From Micavibrio sp. (GTDB lineage Bacteria > Pseudomonadota > Alphaproteobacteria > Micavibrionales > Micavibrionaceae): a stretch of 64,000 bases of DNA. The stretch covers positions 124,001-188,000 of the forward strand of contig BQJE01000005.1 in the NCBI GenBank assembly GCA_021604545.1. Reading direction: 5' to 3'. This document shows, piece by piece, positions 7,822-17,243 of the stretch. The notes beneath the pieces were generated by a model, which was not told the origin of the DNA, made no database searches, and saw only the letters and a list, made by a program, of their open reading frames with translations. Each line of letters begins with the position of its first letter. Position 1 is the first letter of the stretch. The position numbers and the translations under genes were made by a program.

Positions 7822-9615
7822 CTATCTTCGGCCAAAAAGTTTTTCAATGTCCATTAAGGATAGCTCAATATAGGTCGGCCTTCCATGATTACATTGGCCC
7901 GATAGCGGTGTTTTTTCCATCTGGCGCAATAGCGCATTCATTTCGTCGGCATTCATGCGCCTTCCTGAGCGTACTGATCCATGACAGGCCATGGTCGACA
8001 GAATTTCATTCAGACGCTCTTCGAGCTTTTGCGTTTGTCCGTGGTCAAGAATTTCATCGGCCAGATCACGTATAAGTCTTTGAACGTCGGCTCTTCCGCT
8101 GAGTAGCGCCGGAATAGCTTGCACGGCAATCGCCCCAGCACCGAAAGGTTCAATCTCGAGCCCAAATCTAGAAAGTTGTTCTTTATAGTCAAGAAGACTG
8201 GCGGCTTGTCCTTCATCCATTTCGACAATTTCCGGTGTTAGTAACCCCTGTTTTTCAATGCCGGTTTCTGCGATCTGCGCTTTGAACCGCTCGTACACCA
8301 ATCGTTCATGAGCGGCATGCTGATCGACCAGAATAAGGCCGTGTTCGGTCTGTGCGACAATATAGTTTTCATGAATCTGTGCGCGCGCCGAACCAAGCGG
8401 ATAGTTTTGTTCTTGTGTATCCGGTATCTCCTCAGCCCTTGCTGATGGTACCATATCCATTTGCGGCTCATAAGCCTGATACGTCGCTTCTGCCAGATTG
8501 CCATAGGCATACGAAGCCGGAACTGACGGGCTCGCGCCGCGATGCAAGGGCAATGCCGGGCCGCTTCCTGCCATATAGTTTGCAGGCCGCATGGCGCCCA
8601 AGGCCTGCGTTGCCACAGTAGAAGAGGCCTTAAACCCACCTTCATGCAAGGCATGTTTGAGGGATGAAATAATCAGGCTGCGGACCATTGCCGCATCGCG
8701 GAAACGAACTTCGGCTTTGGCCGGGTGAACATTGACGTCAACTTCGGAGGCAGGAAGGTCCAAAAACAACGCGACCATAGGATGGCGATCACGATGGAGA
8801 ACATCTCGATAGGCGGCGCGGACGCAGCCGTTGAGTAATTTATCGCGCACCGGCCGCCCATTCACAAACAGATATTGATATTGCATGGTGCCACGATGAA
8901 GGGTTGGCAGACCCGCGTAACCCGAGAGCTTAACCCTTTCACGCTCTGCCTCAATTTCCATGGAGTTTTCGCCAAACTCACGGCCTAAGATGTTCGCCAG
9001 CCGTGCTTGTCTGTCTGGTGCGGCAGGGAGGTTAAGAGAATTTTTGCCATCATGGGTTAGGCGAAAAGCAATATGCGGAAACGCCATTGCCAGCCTTGAT
9101 ATAGTATCTTTTACGGCCATAAATTCGGCACGCTCTGTCTTCATAAATTTCAGTCGCGCCGGGGTGGCGTAAAATAAATCATGAATTTCGATTTGCGTGC
9201 CTTCCGGGTGGGAAGAGGGAGCAGGTTCGTTTTTCTTCCCGCCAGCGGCCGTAATTTCCCAAGCCTCTCCATCTTGTGCGCGTGTCATAATCTTCACCCG
9301 CGACACCGCGGCAATTGATGCCAAAGCCTCACCGCGAAAGCCGAGATGATCGATATGCAGTAAGTCATCGCCCTGTAATTTGGACGTCGCATGACGATCC
9401 AGAGCGGCCACAAGCTCTTCTTGGCTCATGCCGGAGCCGTTATCGCTCACGATAATTGCCGCCTTGCCACCTTCGCGGATGTCGATTTCAATTTTAGTGG
9501 CACCGGCATCGATTGAATTTTCGACCAGTTCCTTCACCGCCGCCGCCGGGCGTTCAATGACCTCTCCGGCCGCAATCTGGTTGATCAGGGTTTCTGGCAA
9601 GTAACGTATACGCAT
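7822..9615 (-). CDS. mutL: DNA mismatch repair endonuclease MutL
   Basis: A 597-residue protein. The N-terminal GHKL ATPase domain has the family motifs: ELVENSIDAGAT (motif I), DNGSGM (motif II) and GFRGEALASIAAVS (motif III). The C-terminal dimerisation domain carries DQHAAHERLVYE, which fits the DQHAx2Ex4E metal-dependent endonuclease motif, plus ACHGSVRSG and CNHGRPT. The protein should therefore nick DNA itself, as in bacteria that lack MutH and Dam. The start is placed at ATG 9615 (MRIRYLPETLINQIAAGEV); an upstream in-frame start at 9657 adds 14 unconserved residues. It lies downstream of the pentapeptide-repeat gene's promoter region on the same strand. Confidence 0.96.
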   Translation of the reverse strand: MRIRYLPETLINQIAAGEVIERPAAAVKELVENSIDAGATKIEIDIREGGKAAIIVSDNGSGMSQEELVAALDRHATSKLQGDDLLHIDHLGFRGEALASIAAVSRVKIMTRAQDGEAWEITAAGGKKNEPAPSSHPEGTQIEIHDLFYATPARLKFMKTERAEFMAVKDTISRLAMAFPHIAFRLTHDGKNSLNLPAAPDRQARLANILGREFGENSMEIEAERERVKLSGYAGLPTLHRGTMQYQYLFVNGRPVRDKLLNGCVRAAYRDVLHRDRHPMVALFLDLPASEVDVNVHPAKAEVRFRDAAMVRSLIISSLKHALHEGGFKASSTVATQALGAMRPANYMAGSGPALPLHRGASPSVPASYAYGNLAEATYQAYEPQMDMVPSARAEEIPDTQEQNYPLGSARAQIHENYIVAQTEHGLILVDQHAAHERLVYERFKAQIAETGIEKQGLLTPEIVEMDEGQAASLLDYKEQLSRFGLEIEPFGAGAIAVQAIPALLSGRADVQRLIRDLADEILDHGQTQKLEERLNEILSTMACHGSVRSGRRMNADEMNALLRQMEKTPLSGQCNHGRPTYIELSLMDIEKLFGRR

Positions 9616-9698
9616 AAACCAAAGGTAGCGCGACGCCCTATAAGAGTCAGCCCTCAAGATATATTGTTATGTATAGCAGTGGATAACTGTAGCAAACC

Positions 9699-11000
9699 TT
9701 AGAGAGATTCCAGGTCGATAATCGTCTCTTCCAGACGGACATTGTCCATGACGGCACCTTTGAGGATTGCACCGGTCAGATCGGCGCGGCGTAGATCGCA
9801 GCCGGATAAGATAGCATTGCTGAGATCGACGCCCATAAGGATGCAATCGCGTAGATCTACGTCTCTTAGAACTGCGTAACGTAAAGATGCTCCACTCATA
9901 TCAACCCGTTGTAATCTCTGGCTACCATCATCGTTATCAAATTGCAGTGGACAAAGTTGTGCCCCGGTCAGATCAGCGCGGGCGAATTGCGCATATTTAA
10001 AACTTGAGCCACGTAAATCAGCTTCATGCATCTTGCAATCACGAAAGTCAGATTTATCAAAAACGGCGCTTTGCATTTCTGCCGATTGTAGGTTTTGGTT
10101 AAGAAAATTTGCTTCGATAGCCTTGATGGCTGTTAGCGGAAACCTGTTGAGATCAAGAACATCACGCAGATCATAACCGCCAAGGTCAAGCTGCCGTCCG
10201 CTTTTACCGGCCGTGGCCACCCATAATGTATGTTCCTCCAGAAGTTCCGGCAAGGTTTTGCCTAGATTTTCCAGCTTGTCGCCCATATCTCTTTCGGTGA
10301 CGACATTGCTCATGTCCACGCCGGCTTTTTCTGCACCGTCCATAATAGATCCCGCAGTGACAGCAGAGGACATATTCGCGTGAGCAAGATTGGAGTCAGT
10401 AAAATCAGTATCAGTCAGATTGGCGCCTTTGAAGCTGACATCTTCCATATCGGCATTTTCCAGTATTACGCCACTAAGATCGGCGTCGGAAAAATCAGCA
10501 GATTTGGCGTTTACATCTTTCATGTTGGTGCCGGACATCTTGGCTCCGGTGAACACAGTTTTTGCGCCTTGACCGGCAGTACGCTTGCGATCCTCTAAAA
10601 CGCCCCGATCTCCGCGCTTCATGATTTTGCCCTCGCGCATATCGGCACCTTCCATATCAGCACCGGTCAGATCAGCGCCGGCGACGAAAGCGCCGCGAAA
10701 ATCTGCGCGCTTGAAGTTTCCTTGCGCAAGATTGGCATTACGAAGATCACAGGCAAAGAAAGTGGTGCTGGCGAAATTACATCCTGATAAATTTGCTTCG
10801 AGCATCGCAGAGCCGGTAAAATCTGCCTGTGACAGATCCTCACTATTAAAATTAAGGTAAGAAAGGTTTTTGTATTGGACAACAGCGCGCGCGCCGCCGT
10901 TACGCCCCCGTATAAACATCCCGTGCTGCGCTATAATGCTATCCAGCTCCATCTGGGTAACAGGCTCCAGCTCATTGGGGTCAGGTATTTGCTCTCTCAT
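9699..11000 (-). CDS. Pentapeptide-repeat protein
   Basis: A 433-residue protein with many A(D/N)LxX pentapeptides in two blocks, about residues 50-225 and 285-430. They are separated by a roughly 60-residue segment with a helical look (LENLGKTLPELLEEHTLWVATAGKSG). The pattern predicts two right-handed quadrilateral beta-helices joined by a linker. Some family members mimic DNA and protect gyrase; most have no known role. No signal peptide or membrane segment is seen, so it is probably cytoplasmic. The central LEEHxLWVATxGKxGxQLDLxGxDLR segment is reminiscent of other proteobacterial pentapeptide proteins. It stands alone between mutL and pgi, all on the minus strand. Confidence 0.9.
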   Translation of the reverse strand: MREQIPDPNELEPVTQMELDSIIAQHGMFIRGRNGGARAVVQYKNLSYLNFNSEDLSQADFTGSAMLEANLSGCNFASTTFFACDLRNANLAQGNFKRADFRGAFVAGADLTGADMEGADMREGKIMKRGDRGVLEDRKRTAGQGAKTVFTGAKMSGTNMKDVNAKSADFSDADLSGVILENADMEDVSFKGANLTDTDFTDSNLAHANMSSAVTAGSIMDGAEKAGVDMSNVVTERDMGDKLENLGKTLPELLEEHTLWVATAGKSGRQLDLGGYDLRDVLDLNRFPLTAIKAIEANFLNQNLQSAEMQSAVFDKSDFRDCKMHEADLRGSSFKYAQFARADLTGAQLCPLQFDNDDGSQRLQRVDMSGASLRYAVLRDVDLRDCILMGVDLSNAILSGCDLRRADLTGAILKGAVMDNVRLEETIIDLESL

Positions 11001-11104
11001 AGCCTTTTCTTTGCTTTTACAGGCGTTTTCTGTCGCCCTATCGAATGTTCTTCGTACCCATCAGCGTAAAGGAATAGCTCTAATATTTGATAAATTTAGC
11101 ATAT

Positions 11105-12694
11105 TTAGGGTTTTTTGCGTGTCCTTATATGCTCAATTAGACCACGTGTTGATGAATCCAGCTCATGGTTTTCTTTTTTATCAAAAGTAGAAAGCACATT
11201 TTGTGCCAACATTTTACCAAGTTCCACGCCCCATTGGTCAAAGCTGTTGATATTCCATATGGCCCCCTGAACGAATATCTTGTGCTCATAGAGAGCCAGC
11301 AGCATCCCCAGATGATATGGATCCAGCTGACCCAAAATAATGGTAGAGCTTGGTCTATTTCCTTCAAAGTTTTTGTAGGGTTTTTCTTCGTCTATCTGTC
11401 CTTGCATCAATGCTTGCGTTTGTCCAATCGCATTGGCCATTAATTTATCATGATGATTACCAAGAGGGTTTTGGGTTTGTGCGGTGATAATAAAATCACA
11501 GGGGATTATATCTGTGCCTTGATGCAAGGCCTGATAAAAAGCGTGTTGTCCGTTGGTACCAGGTTCACCAAAAATGACAGGGCTTGTGGCGTAATCTATT
11601 TTTTGGCCGTCACGATCAACGCTTTTACCGTTCGATTCCATGTCTATCTGGCTTACATATGTTGGGAACGTGCTTAAATATTGATCATAGGGCAAAATGG
11701 CAAGCGCGGATGAGTCGCAGAAATTGCGGTGCCATATACCAATCAGCCCCATGATAACGGGTATGTTTCTTTCAAGAGGCGCCTCCTGAAAATGCTTGTC
11801 CATGCTGTGCGCACCGTCCAGAAGCGCCTGAAAATGATCAAAGCCAATGGCAATACAAATCGGCAGGCCTATTGACGACCACAGGCTATACCGTCCGCCA
11901 ACCCAATCCCAAAGAGGAAGTATATTGTTAGCGTCAATGCCAAATGCCTCCGCTCTTTTAATGTCAGCGGTGACGGCGATAAAATGATCTTCCACAGCGT
12001 CGCTTCCCAGTTTTTCACAAAGCCAGTCTTTGGCGCTTTGCGCATTGGTCAGGGTTTCCTGTGTGGTGAAAGTTTTGGAAGAGACAATAAACAAGGTTGT
12101 TTCTCGGTGCAGCAGGCGCAGCGTTTCACTTAAATCCGAACTATCGACATTGGCAACAAAATGAAAATTCAGATCACTATTGGCAAAAGGCTTTAGAGCT
12201 TCCACAGCCATTTGTGGGCCGATGATCGAGCCGCCAATCCCTATGGTTACGATATCGGTAATATGTTTGCCGGTGTATCCTTTCCATTCCCCTTTGCGTA
12301 CTGAATCGCTGACCTCTTTCATATTCTCCAGTGTTTCGTGAATAAGTGGTGTAATATTTTTGCCGTCCATCTCTACAGTATCCGATGCCGGACGCCTTAA
12401 GGCCGTGTGCAGTACGGCGCGATTTTCTGAACTATTAATCTTCTTGCCGTCAAACATTTCATTGCGGCGGGATTCAAGGTCACATGCGCCGGCCAAATTA
12501 AGAAGGAGCGTTAGGGTGTCTTGTGTAATACCGTGTTTGGAATAATCAAATAGCAGTCCTTCATGGACTGAATTAAAATGATCAAAGCGCGCTACATCTT
12601 CGGAAAAAAGGTCACGAATATGAAGGCCTTTTACCTTGTTGTGATGATCTGTAAGGGCTTTCCATTCCGGCGTTTTTGTCAGTTTATTCGACAT
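11105..12694 (-). CDS. pgi: Glucose-6-phosphate isomerase
   Basis: A 529-residue enzyme interconverting glucose 6-phosphate and fructose 6-phosphate in glycolysis and gluconeogenesis. The family signatures are clear: GIGGSIIGPQMAVEAL, GGRYSLWSSIGLP near the active site, GNRPSSTIILGQLDPYHLG and NINSFDQWGVELGK. The start is set at ATG 12694 (MSNKLTKTPEW), which overlaps the M16 peptidase stop by 11 bases; an upstream start at 12745 would overlap much more. The overlap indicates co-transcription with the two peptidase genes. Confidence 0.96.
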   Translation of the reverse strand: MSNKLTKTPEWKALTDHHNKVKGLHIRDLFSEDVARFDHFNSVHEGLLFDYSKHGITQDTLTLLLNLAGACDLESRRNEMFDGKKINSSENRAVLHTALRRPASDTVEMDGKNITPLIHETLENMKEVSDSVRKGEWKGYTGKHITDIVTIGIGGSIIGPQMAVEALKPFANSDLNFHFVANVDSSDLSETLRLLHRETTLFIVSSKTFTTQETLTNAQSAKDWLCEKLGSDAVEDHFIAVTADIKRAEAFGIDANNILPLWDWVGGRYSLWSSIGLPICIAIGFDHFQALLDGAHSMDKHFQEAPLERNIPVIMGLIGIWHRNFCDSSALAILPYDQYLSTFPTYVSQIDMESNGKSVDRDGQKIDYATSPVIFGEPGTNGQHAFYQALHQGTDIIPCDFIITAQTQNPLGNHHDKLMANAIGQTQALMQGQIDEEKPYKNFEGNRPSSTIILGQLDPYHLGMLLALYEHKIFVQGAIWNINSFDQWGVELGKMLAQNVLSTFDKKENHELDSSTRGLIEHIRTRKKP

Positions 12695-14039
12695 TAGGAA
12701 GGGTTTCGTAGGTTTTTGTGGCTGCGATCCCTTCCGGTTTTCCAACCAGAACAGTCACAAATTTTTCGGGTGCTAGTATTCTTTTTGTTACGCGGGCAAT
12801 GTCTTCTGCGCTGGCGGCACCAATATTTTTATTGCGCTGCTCAAGATAATCAATGGGTAGATCATCTGCCTGAATGGAGAGTAACAAGGAAGCTATTGAA
12901 TCTGTAGATGTTAGCGATAGGGGTAGGGAACCAATCAAATATGATTTGGCATTGTCGATCTCTTCTTGCGAAACTGGGTTGTTTAACATTTTTGTCCACT
13001 CGGCTTTGATGATATCGAGAACCTGCTTTACGCTGGTGTTGGCTGTTGAGGTTGAAACAGAAAACCCTTTGAAATGATCCGAAAGGTAGAACCCGGAATA
13101 AATTCCGTAAGCCAGACCGCGTTTTTCCCGTACTTCTTCCATCAGGCGCGAGCCAAAGCCCGAGCCGCCCAGAACATAGTTCATGATCTGGGCTGTGTGA
13201 AAATCAGGGTCGGTGCGGGCAATGCCGGGCTGGATCATCTCAATGACTGTTTGTGGAATATCCCTCTCATACAAGGCGATTTGTCCCTGATTTTGGGTTT
13301 CAAGATCGGGTGGGGATGTCAAAGAAACATCCGGCAGATCACCGAAGATATTATCTAATGTTGTTGCTAGTTCCTCGGGCGTGATATCGCCAGCAACGCT
13401 AATCTTCAGATTGTTTTTGCCCAGACGAAATTTTCCAAAATTTTCCAGATCAATAACGGTGATACTCTGAAGCGTTGATAGCGTTCCTCCACTGTTAAGC
13501 GCATAAGGATGATTTTCAAAAGCCATATCATTTAATAAACGCACAGCCATCCAATCTGGATCAGATAAAGAAGAGCGAATGCGACTTTGATTCGAAGCAA
13601 TCATGCGTCCGACGGGCTCAGGATCAAAACGAGGCTCCGTCAAAGCCAGATGCATGAGCTCAAAAGCGCGCTCTTTATTCCGTGTTAGGGTTTTAAGGTT
13701 GCCGCCAAAATTGTCACGTCCGCTGCCGAAGCTAAGACCGATCGAAAGGTCACGCAGCTCTTTTTGAAAAGCCTGACTGTCAAGATCGCCGGCGCCTTCA
13801 TCCATTGTGTTGGAAACCAGTCGCGAAAGACCTTGTTTGTCTGCAGGATCAAGCGCGGCTCCAGCTCCTTTGAAGCTGAATTTAAGCGCAATGATTGGGA
13901 TGGAGTGATCTTCAACCAGCCAAGCTTTGATACCGCCGGGGCTGGTGACTTCCTGAATATCCAAAACCTTGTCGCGGGCGTGAAGCGGCGCCGGAAGAAT
14001 AAAGATTACAATGAGTATAAAAAATAACGCCGTTCTCAT
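12684..14039 (-). CDS. M16 peptidase-like protein, non-catalytic partner, exported
   Basis: A 451-residue protein with a signal peptide (about residues 1-21, MRTALFFILIVIFILPAPLHA). It has an M16 fold throughout: GGIKAWLVEDHSIPIIALKFSFKGAG, then the R/Y pair region RLMEEVREKRGLAYGIYSGF. Where the zinc motif HxxEH should stand it reads QGLSRLVSNTMDEG, so the metal site is absent. In many alphaproteobacteria a catalytic and a non-catalytic M16 subunit are encoded side by side and form a heterodimer, like mitochondrial MPP. This copy has the R/Y motif used for substrate binding. Its start overlaps the catalytic subunit's stop by four bases, which fits equimolar production. Confidence 0.9.
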   Translation of the reverse strand: MRTALFFILIVIFILPAPLHARDKVLDIQEVTSPGGIKAWLVEDHSIPIIALKFSFKGAGAALDPADKQGLSRLVSNTMDEGAGDLDSQAFQKELRDLSIGLSFGSGRDNFGGNLKTLTRNKERAFELMHLALTEPRFDPEPVGRMIASNQSRIRSSLSDPDWMAVRLLNDMAFENHPYALNSGGTLSTLQSITVIDLENFGKFRLGKNNLKISVAGDITPEELATTLDNIFGDLPDVSLTSPPDLETQNQGQIALYERDIPQTVIEMIQPGIARTDPDFHTAQIMNYVLGGSGFGSRLMEEVREKRGLAYGIYSGFYLSDHFKGFSVSTSTANTSVKQVLDIIKAEWTKMLNNPVSQEEIDNAKSYLIGSLPLSLTSTDSIASLLLSIQADDLPIDYLEQRNKNIGAASAEDIARVTKRILAPEKFVTVLVGKPEGIAATKTYETLPNVE

Positions 14040-15508
14040 GGGGTTGATTCCTCACTGTTTGCTGGTGGTACGTCTGCAGCATTATCATTTGCGGCGGGCT
14101 CAATCTTTTGGATATTTTCCTGTGGCACTTCTTTTGGGGCGGGCGGCAGAAGATAGCCTGTCACTGGTGGGTGATCATATTTTCCGTCAGGATCAAGAAA
14201 GCGCTGCGCAACGTTCTGTGCCTGTTCTGCTGTAATCTCTTCAATGCGTTGCGGCCAGTACTCAACATCATCAACAGTAGAACCTGTCGCCAGCGCATGA
14301 CCAAACGCCATCGCTGGTCCACTTAAACTGTCGCGTGCATAAATAGCAGCATCCTGCATGCGGGTTTTTGCATCTTGTAACTCGTCTTCGGTAATGCCTG
14401 CGCTGACAAGCTTGCGCAATTCCTGCTCAAGGGCTCTTTCAACTTCTTCCGGGTGTTTGCCGGGTGCGGGTGCGGCATAGACCGTTAATGTTGTGTCGTC
14501 CCAGCTATCGGCACGATAAGACATGCTGGCGCTTGTGGCGAGTTTTTGTTCGATGACCAGTGACTTATAAAGCCTTGATGTTGCGCCACCGCCCATAATT
14601 TCTTCAATCACTTGAAGGGCCAGCGAATCTTTTTTGTTCTGGCGATAGCTGGGGACCCGGTAATTGCGCTGGATGATCGCTTGGGCAATGGCCGGGTGTC
14701 GCTGCAGAACTTTGGTTTGTGCATGCAGCGGCGGCGAAATGGTTCTGTTTCGCTCTGGTATGGTTTCGACTCTCTTGAGCGGGCCGTAAATTTTCTTTGC
14801 CAGTTCATGAACCTCCGCGCCTGTGACGTCGCCGGACACAATTAGGATAGCGTTGTTTGGACCGTACCATTTATCGTAGAAAGTCTTCGCATCATCCCAT
14901 GTCAGTTTTTCCATTTCGTGAAACCAGCCAATCACTGGGGTGCCGTAAGGATGATTGACGTAAAGAGCGGCGTTCATTTGTTCACCAAAGCGACCGCGAG
15001 GATCATTATCTGTGCGTTGACGGCGTTCTTCTAAAATAACTTTGCGCTCTGATTCTACTTCCTGAAGCGGCGGGTTCATACCACGCATGCGACCGGCTTC
15101 CATGGTCATGATTTTTTCAAGATGTTCCACTGCGATTGATTGAAAATAAGCAGTGTAGTCCTGACCGGTGAAAGCGTTGTCATTGCCGCCTAGCTTGCGC
15201 ACGGTTTTTGAAAACTCACCGGATGCCAGACCGGTTGAACCTTTGAACATCAAATGCTCCATGAAATGAGCGATGCCTGACTTGCCTTGTGTCTCATCGG
15301 CACCGCCGACTTTGTACCAAACCATATGGGTGACAACCGGTGTACGGTGGTTGGGGATGACAATAATTTCCAGCCCGTTATCGAGTTTGAAGGTCTCAGC
15401 ATTAAAGACTTTTTCTCCCTGTACGGGGGAATCGGCCTTGATGTCTGTTTGCGCATAAGCCTGCAGAGGAATTAGCATAAAAACTATAAGGATAAATATT
15501 CTGATCAT
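14036..15508 (-). CDS. M16 zinc peptidase, catalytic subunit, exported
   Basis: A 490-residue protein with a signal peptide (MIRIFILIVFMLIPLQAYA). The inverted zinc motif HFMEHLMFKGS (HxxEH) lies about 50 residues into the mature chain, with the distal Glu in the ESERKVILEERRQR region. These show an active pitrilysin/MPP-like metallopeptidase, here presumably periplasmic. It pairs with the non-catalytic gene directly downstream (four-base overlap). The start at 15508 is chosen because it gives a clean signal peptide; an in-frame start at 15556 adds 16 residues. The C-terminus (residues about 460-490) is Pro/Glu-rich and probably disordered. Confidence 0.93.
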   Translation of the reverse strand: MIRIFILIVFMLIPLQAYAQTDIKADSPVQGEKVFNAETFKLDNGLEIIVIPNHRTPVVTHMVWYKVGGADETQGKSGIAHFMEHLMFKGSTGLASGEFSKTVRKLGGNDNAFTGQDYTAYFQSIAVEHLEKIMTMEAGRMRGMNPPLQEVESERKVILEERRQRTDNDPRGRFGEQMNAALYVNHPYGTPVIGWFHEMEKLTWDDAKTFYDKWYGPNNAILIVSGDVTGAEVHELAKKIYGPLKRVETIPERNRTISPPLHAQTKVLQRHPAIAQAIIQRNYRVPSYRQNKKDSLALQVIEEIMGGGATSRLYKSLVIEQKLATSASMSYRADSWDDTTLTVYAAPAPGKHPEEVERALEQELRKLVSAGITEDELQDAKTRMQDAAIYARDSLSGPAMAFGHALATGSTVDDVEYWPQRIEEITAEQAQNVAQRFLDPDGKYDHPPVTGYLLPPAPKEVPQENIQKIEPAANDNAADVPPANSEESTP

Positions 15509-15570
15509 GGAAATGAATTTAGAGGGCTTGGGGGCCGGGAACAAGCCGTAAATCACTCCAAAAGCATATT

Positions 15571-16110
15571 TTATTCATCAATCGAGGGTGTTTCGCCTTC
15601 AGTGACCGGCTTGCCTTGCTCGGCGTTCTCACGAAGCCGCTCAGCTTCGGCGGCTTGGTCAACGACAGTGGCTGAAGGTTCGAATTCTGCACCGCCCAGA
15701 CCCAGCAGTTTTTTGGCCACCGGGACGTTGCGATCCTGAAGGCTGGCTGTTTCTTTATCGACTTTCCTGCGGATATTGGGGTCGGCCGCATTGCCACCTG
15801 CTTTTTGCAGGAGGAGAGATTCGCCATCGGTTTTGGCATTGGAAACTGGTTGTGGCTCTTCGCCGCCAAAGACAGCCTGACGGGCTTGTTGCGATGTAGC
15901 CTGTTCCTGTGGCCGCGGTGCACCGGGGCGCGGTGGGCGCAGGGCATAATCCGGTGGCATGGCCAGCGGTGCGCGTTTTACAACCGCAAATTCATCGGGT
16001 GCCTTCCTGTTTAGGCCAAGGCTTTCCTTGACGCCACCACAGGCACTCAGCGAAACGCCCAAGGAGACACCAAGAGCCAGCAAAAATAGTATGTTTGTTT
16101 TGTTCATCAT
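15571..16110 (-). CDS. DUF3035 lipoprotein, BamF-like
   Basis: A 179-residue protein with a lipoprotein signal: hydrophobic stretch then LSACGG, giving a lipidated Cys near residue 24. The conserved segment after it (RKAPDEFAVVKRAPLAMPPDYALRPPRPG) contains the RxxPDEF motif typical of alphaproteobacterial DUF3035/BamF, a proposed accessory subunit of the outer-membrane BAM complex. The rest is low-complexity and Glu/Ala-rich. It sits between lspA, whose product would process its signal peptide, and two exported peptidases, a plausible envelope-maintenance operon. The lipoprotein call is strong; the BamF identity rests on the motif alone. Confidence 0.82.
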   Translation of the reverse strand: MMNKTNILFLLALGVSLGVSLSACGGVKESLGLNRKAPDEFAVVKRAPLAMPPDYALRPPRPGAPRPQEQATSQQARQAVFGGEEPQPVSNAKTDGESLLLQKAGGNAADPNIRRKVDKETASLQDRNVPVAKKLLGLGGAEFEPSATVVDQAAEAERLRENAEQGKPVTEGETPSIDE

Positions 16111-16130
16111 GGTCCCGTCAGTATATGGCT

Positions 16131-16667
16131 TCAGGCTTTTTTTTCAAGAAATATGGAATGAAAGATTAACAGCCCTATCCCTATAACAACACAGCTATCG
16201 GCAATGTTAAAGGCCGGATAATGAATATCACCGATATGAAAATCCAGAAAATCAATAACAGCGCCAAAACGTAGCCGGTCTATGACATTGCCGATAGCTC
16301 CGCCAATCACCAGGGCGATAGCTATACCCTGAAACCAGGAGGCTGTTCTAAACAACCAGACCATAAAAAAGGCCGTTATTACAAGCGGTAGGAGAATGAG
16401 CAGCAGGGTGCTGGTACCGTCATTGAACATGCCGAAACTTATCCCTGAGTTCCAGACCATAACAATGTTGAAAAAAGGAAGAACTTCGATAGAGGTATAG
16501 GGCATTTTTTCCGGTGCCTGCATTACCCATGAAATGAGATCAACAAAGGTTACGTCCAGTCTTGGGCGGATAACAAGCTCTGTTACGGCCCATTTGCTGA
16601 GTTGGTCGAGGATAATGGCATCAACGGCCAGGCCAAGCAGGAAAATCTTTCGGGCTAGTGGATTCAA
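16131..16667 (-). CDS. lspA: Lipoprotein signal peptidase (signal peptidase II)
   Basis: A 178-residue inner-membrane aspartyl protease that cleaves prolipoproteins just before the lipidated Cys. It has four predicted transmembrane segments. The catalytic Asp residues are in the two family motifs GNVIDRLRFGAVIDFLDF and FNIADS; the NSGISFGMF motif is also present. The TTG start at 16667 is chosen: a GGAG Shine-Dalgarno lies 8 bases upstream, and from there the protein begins NPLARKIFL, as is usual. A longer frame to 16742 has no support. A target lipoprotein gene lies directly downstream. Confidence 0.93.
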   Translation of the reverse strand: MNPLARKIFLLGLAVDAIILDQLSKWAVTELVIRPRLDVTFVDLISWVMQAPEKMPYTSIEVLPFFNIVMVWNSGISFGMFNDGTSTLLLILLPLVITAFFMVWLFRTASWFQGIAIALVIGGAIGNVIDRLRFGAVIDFLDFHIGDIHYPAFNIADSCVVIGIGLLIFHSIFLEKKA

Positions 16668-16751
16668 GTTTAAAACTCCATAAAATTGGCCGGACGCTTC
16701 TGCACACCCGGCCAATGTAACGGCTTGGAACCTCAAGAACAATACGCCTTT

Positions 16752-17216
16752 TTATGCTTTGCGGATAAATTTGAGGAGTAAATGATCCAATGACAATTTC
16801 CCTGGTCCCATAATAAAGGGTACAGCCAGAAGCATCATCCAGAAGTAATGATCCGGGTTTTTCATGTCGTATTCCGCTGGAATGCCGAATTGGATGACAA
16901 GGGTCATTACCAGTAATCCTGCTGCGCCGACGCGCCCGAACAACCCAAGAGCCAGCAGAACAGGAAGTGTAAGTTCGCCTATTGTTCCGCCTGCTGCAGC
17001 CAGTTCGGCCGGCACGCCGGGAATGGGATGAATATCTTCAAAAAGATAAATGGTCGAATCCCACTGACCGTTTTGAAAGCTTTTGAATTTTATCAGCCCT
17101 GATTTGAAAAATATGTTTGCCATGTAAAGGCGAATACCTAGAACAAGCAAAGGTGAAAGTACGCAATTTGCAATTCTACGTAAGGGCTCAATCATACTAT
17201 CAATTGTGGTCAGCAT
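16752..17216 (-). CDS. DoxX-family membrane protein of the bufferin operon (BufD-like)
   Basis: A 154-residue membrane protein with about four helices and the DoxX pattern: RLYMANIFFKSGLIKFKSF at the first helix, GELTLPVLLALGLFGRVGAAGLLVMTLVIQF in the middle. DoxX proteins often accompany DUF692/DUF2063 genes in bufferin-type RiPP operons, where their role is unclear (redox or export functions have been suggested for the wider family). It is the last gene of the four-gene unit, 27 bp after the DUF2063 gene. No transport substrate can be deduced. Confidence 0.88.
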   Translation of the reverse strand: MLTTIDSMIEPLRRIANCVLSPLLVLGIRLYMANIFFKSGLIKFKSFQNGQWDSTIYLFEDIHPIPGVPAELAAAGGTIGELTLPVLLALGLFGRVGAAGLLVMTLVIQFGIPAEYDMKNPDHYFWMMLLAVPFIMGPGKLSLDHLLLKFIRKA

Positions 17217-17243
17217 TTTATCTCTCCGTCTTTGATGCGTTGC

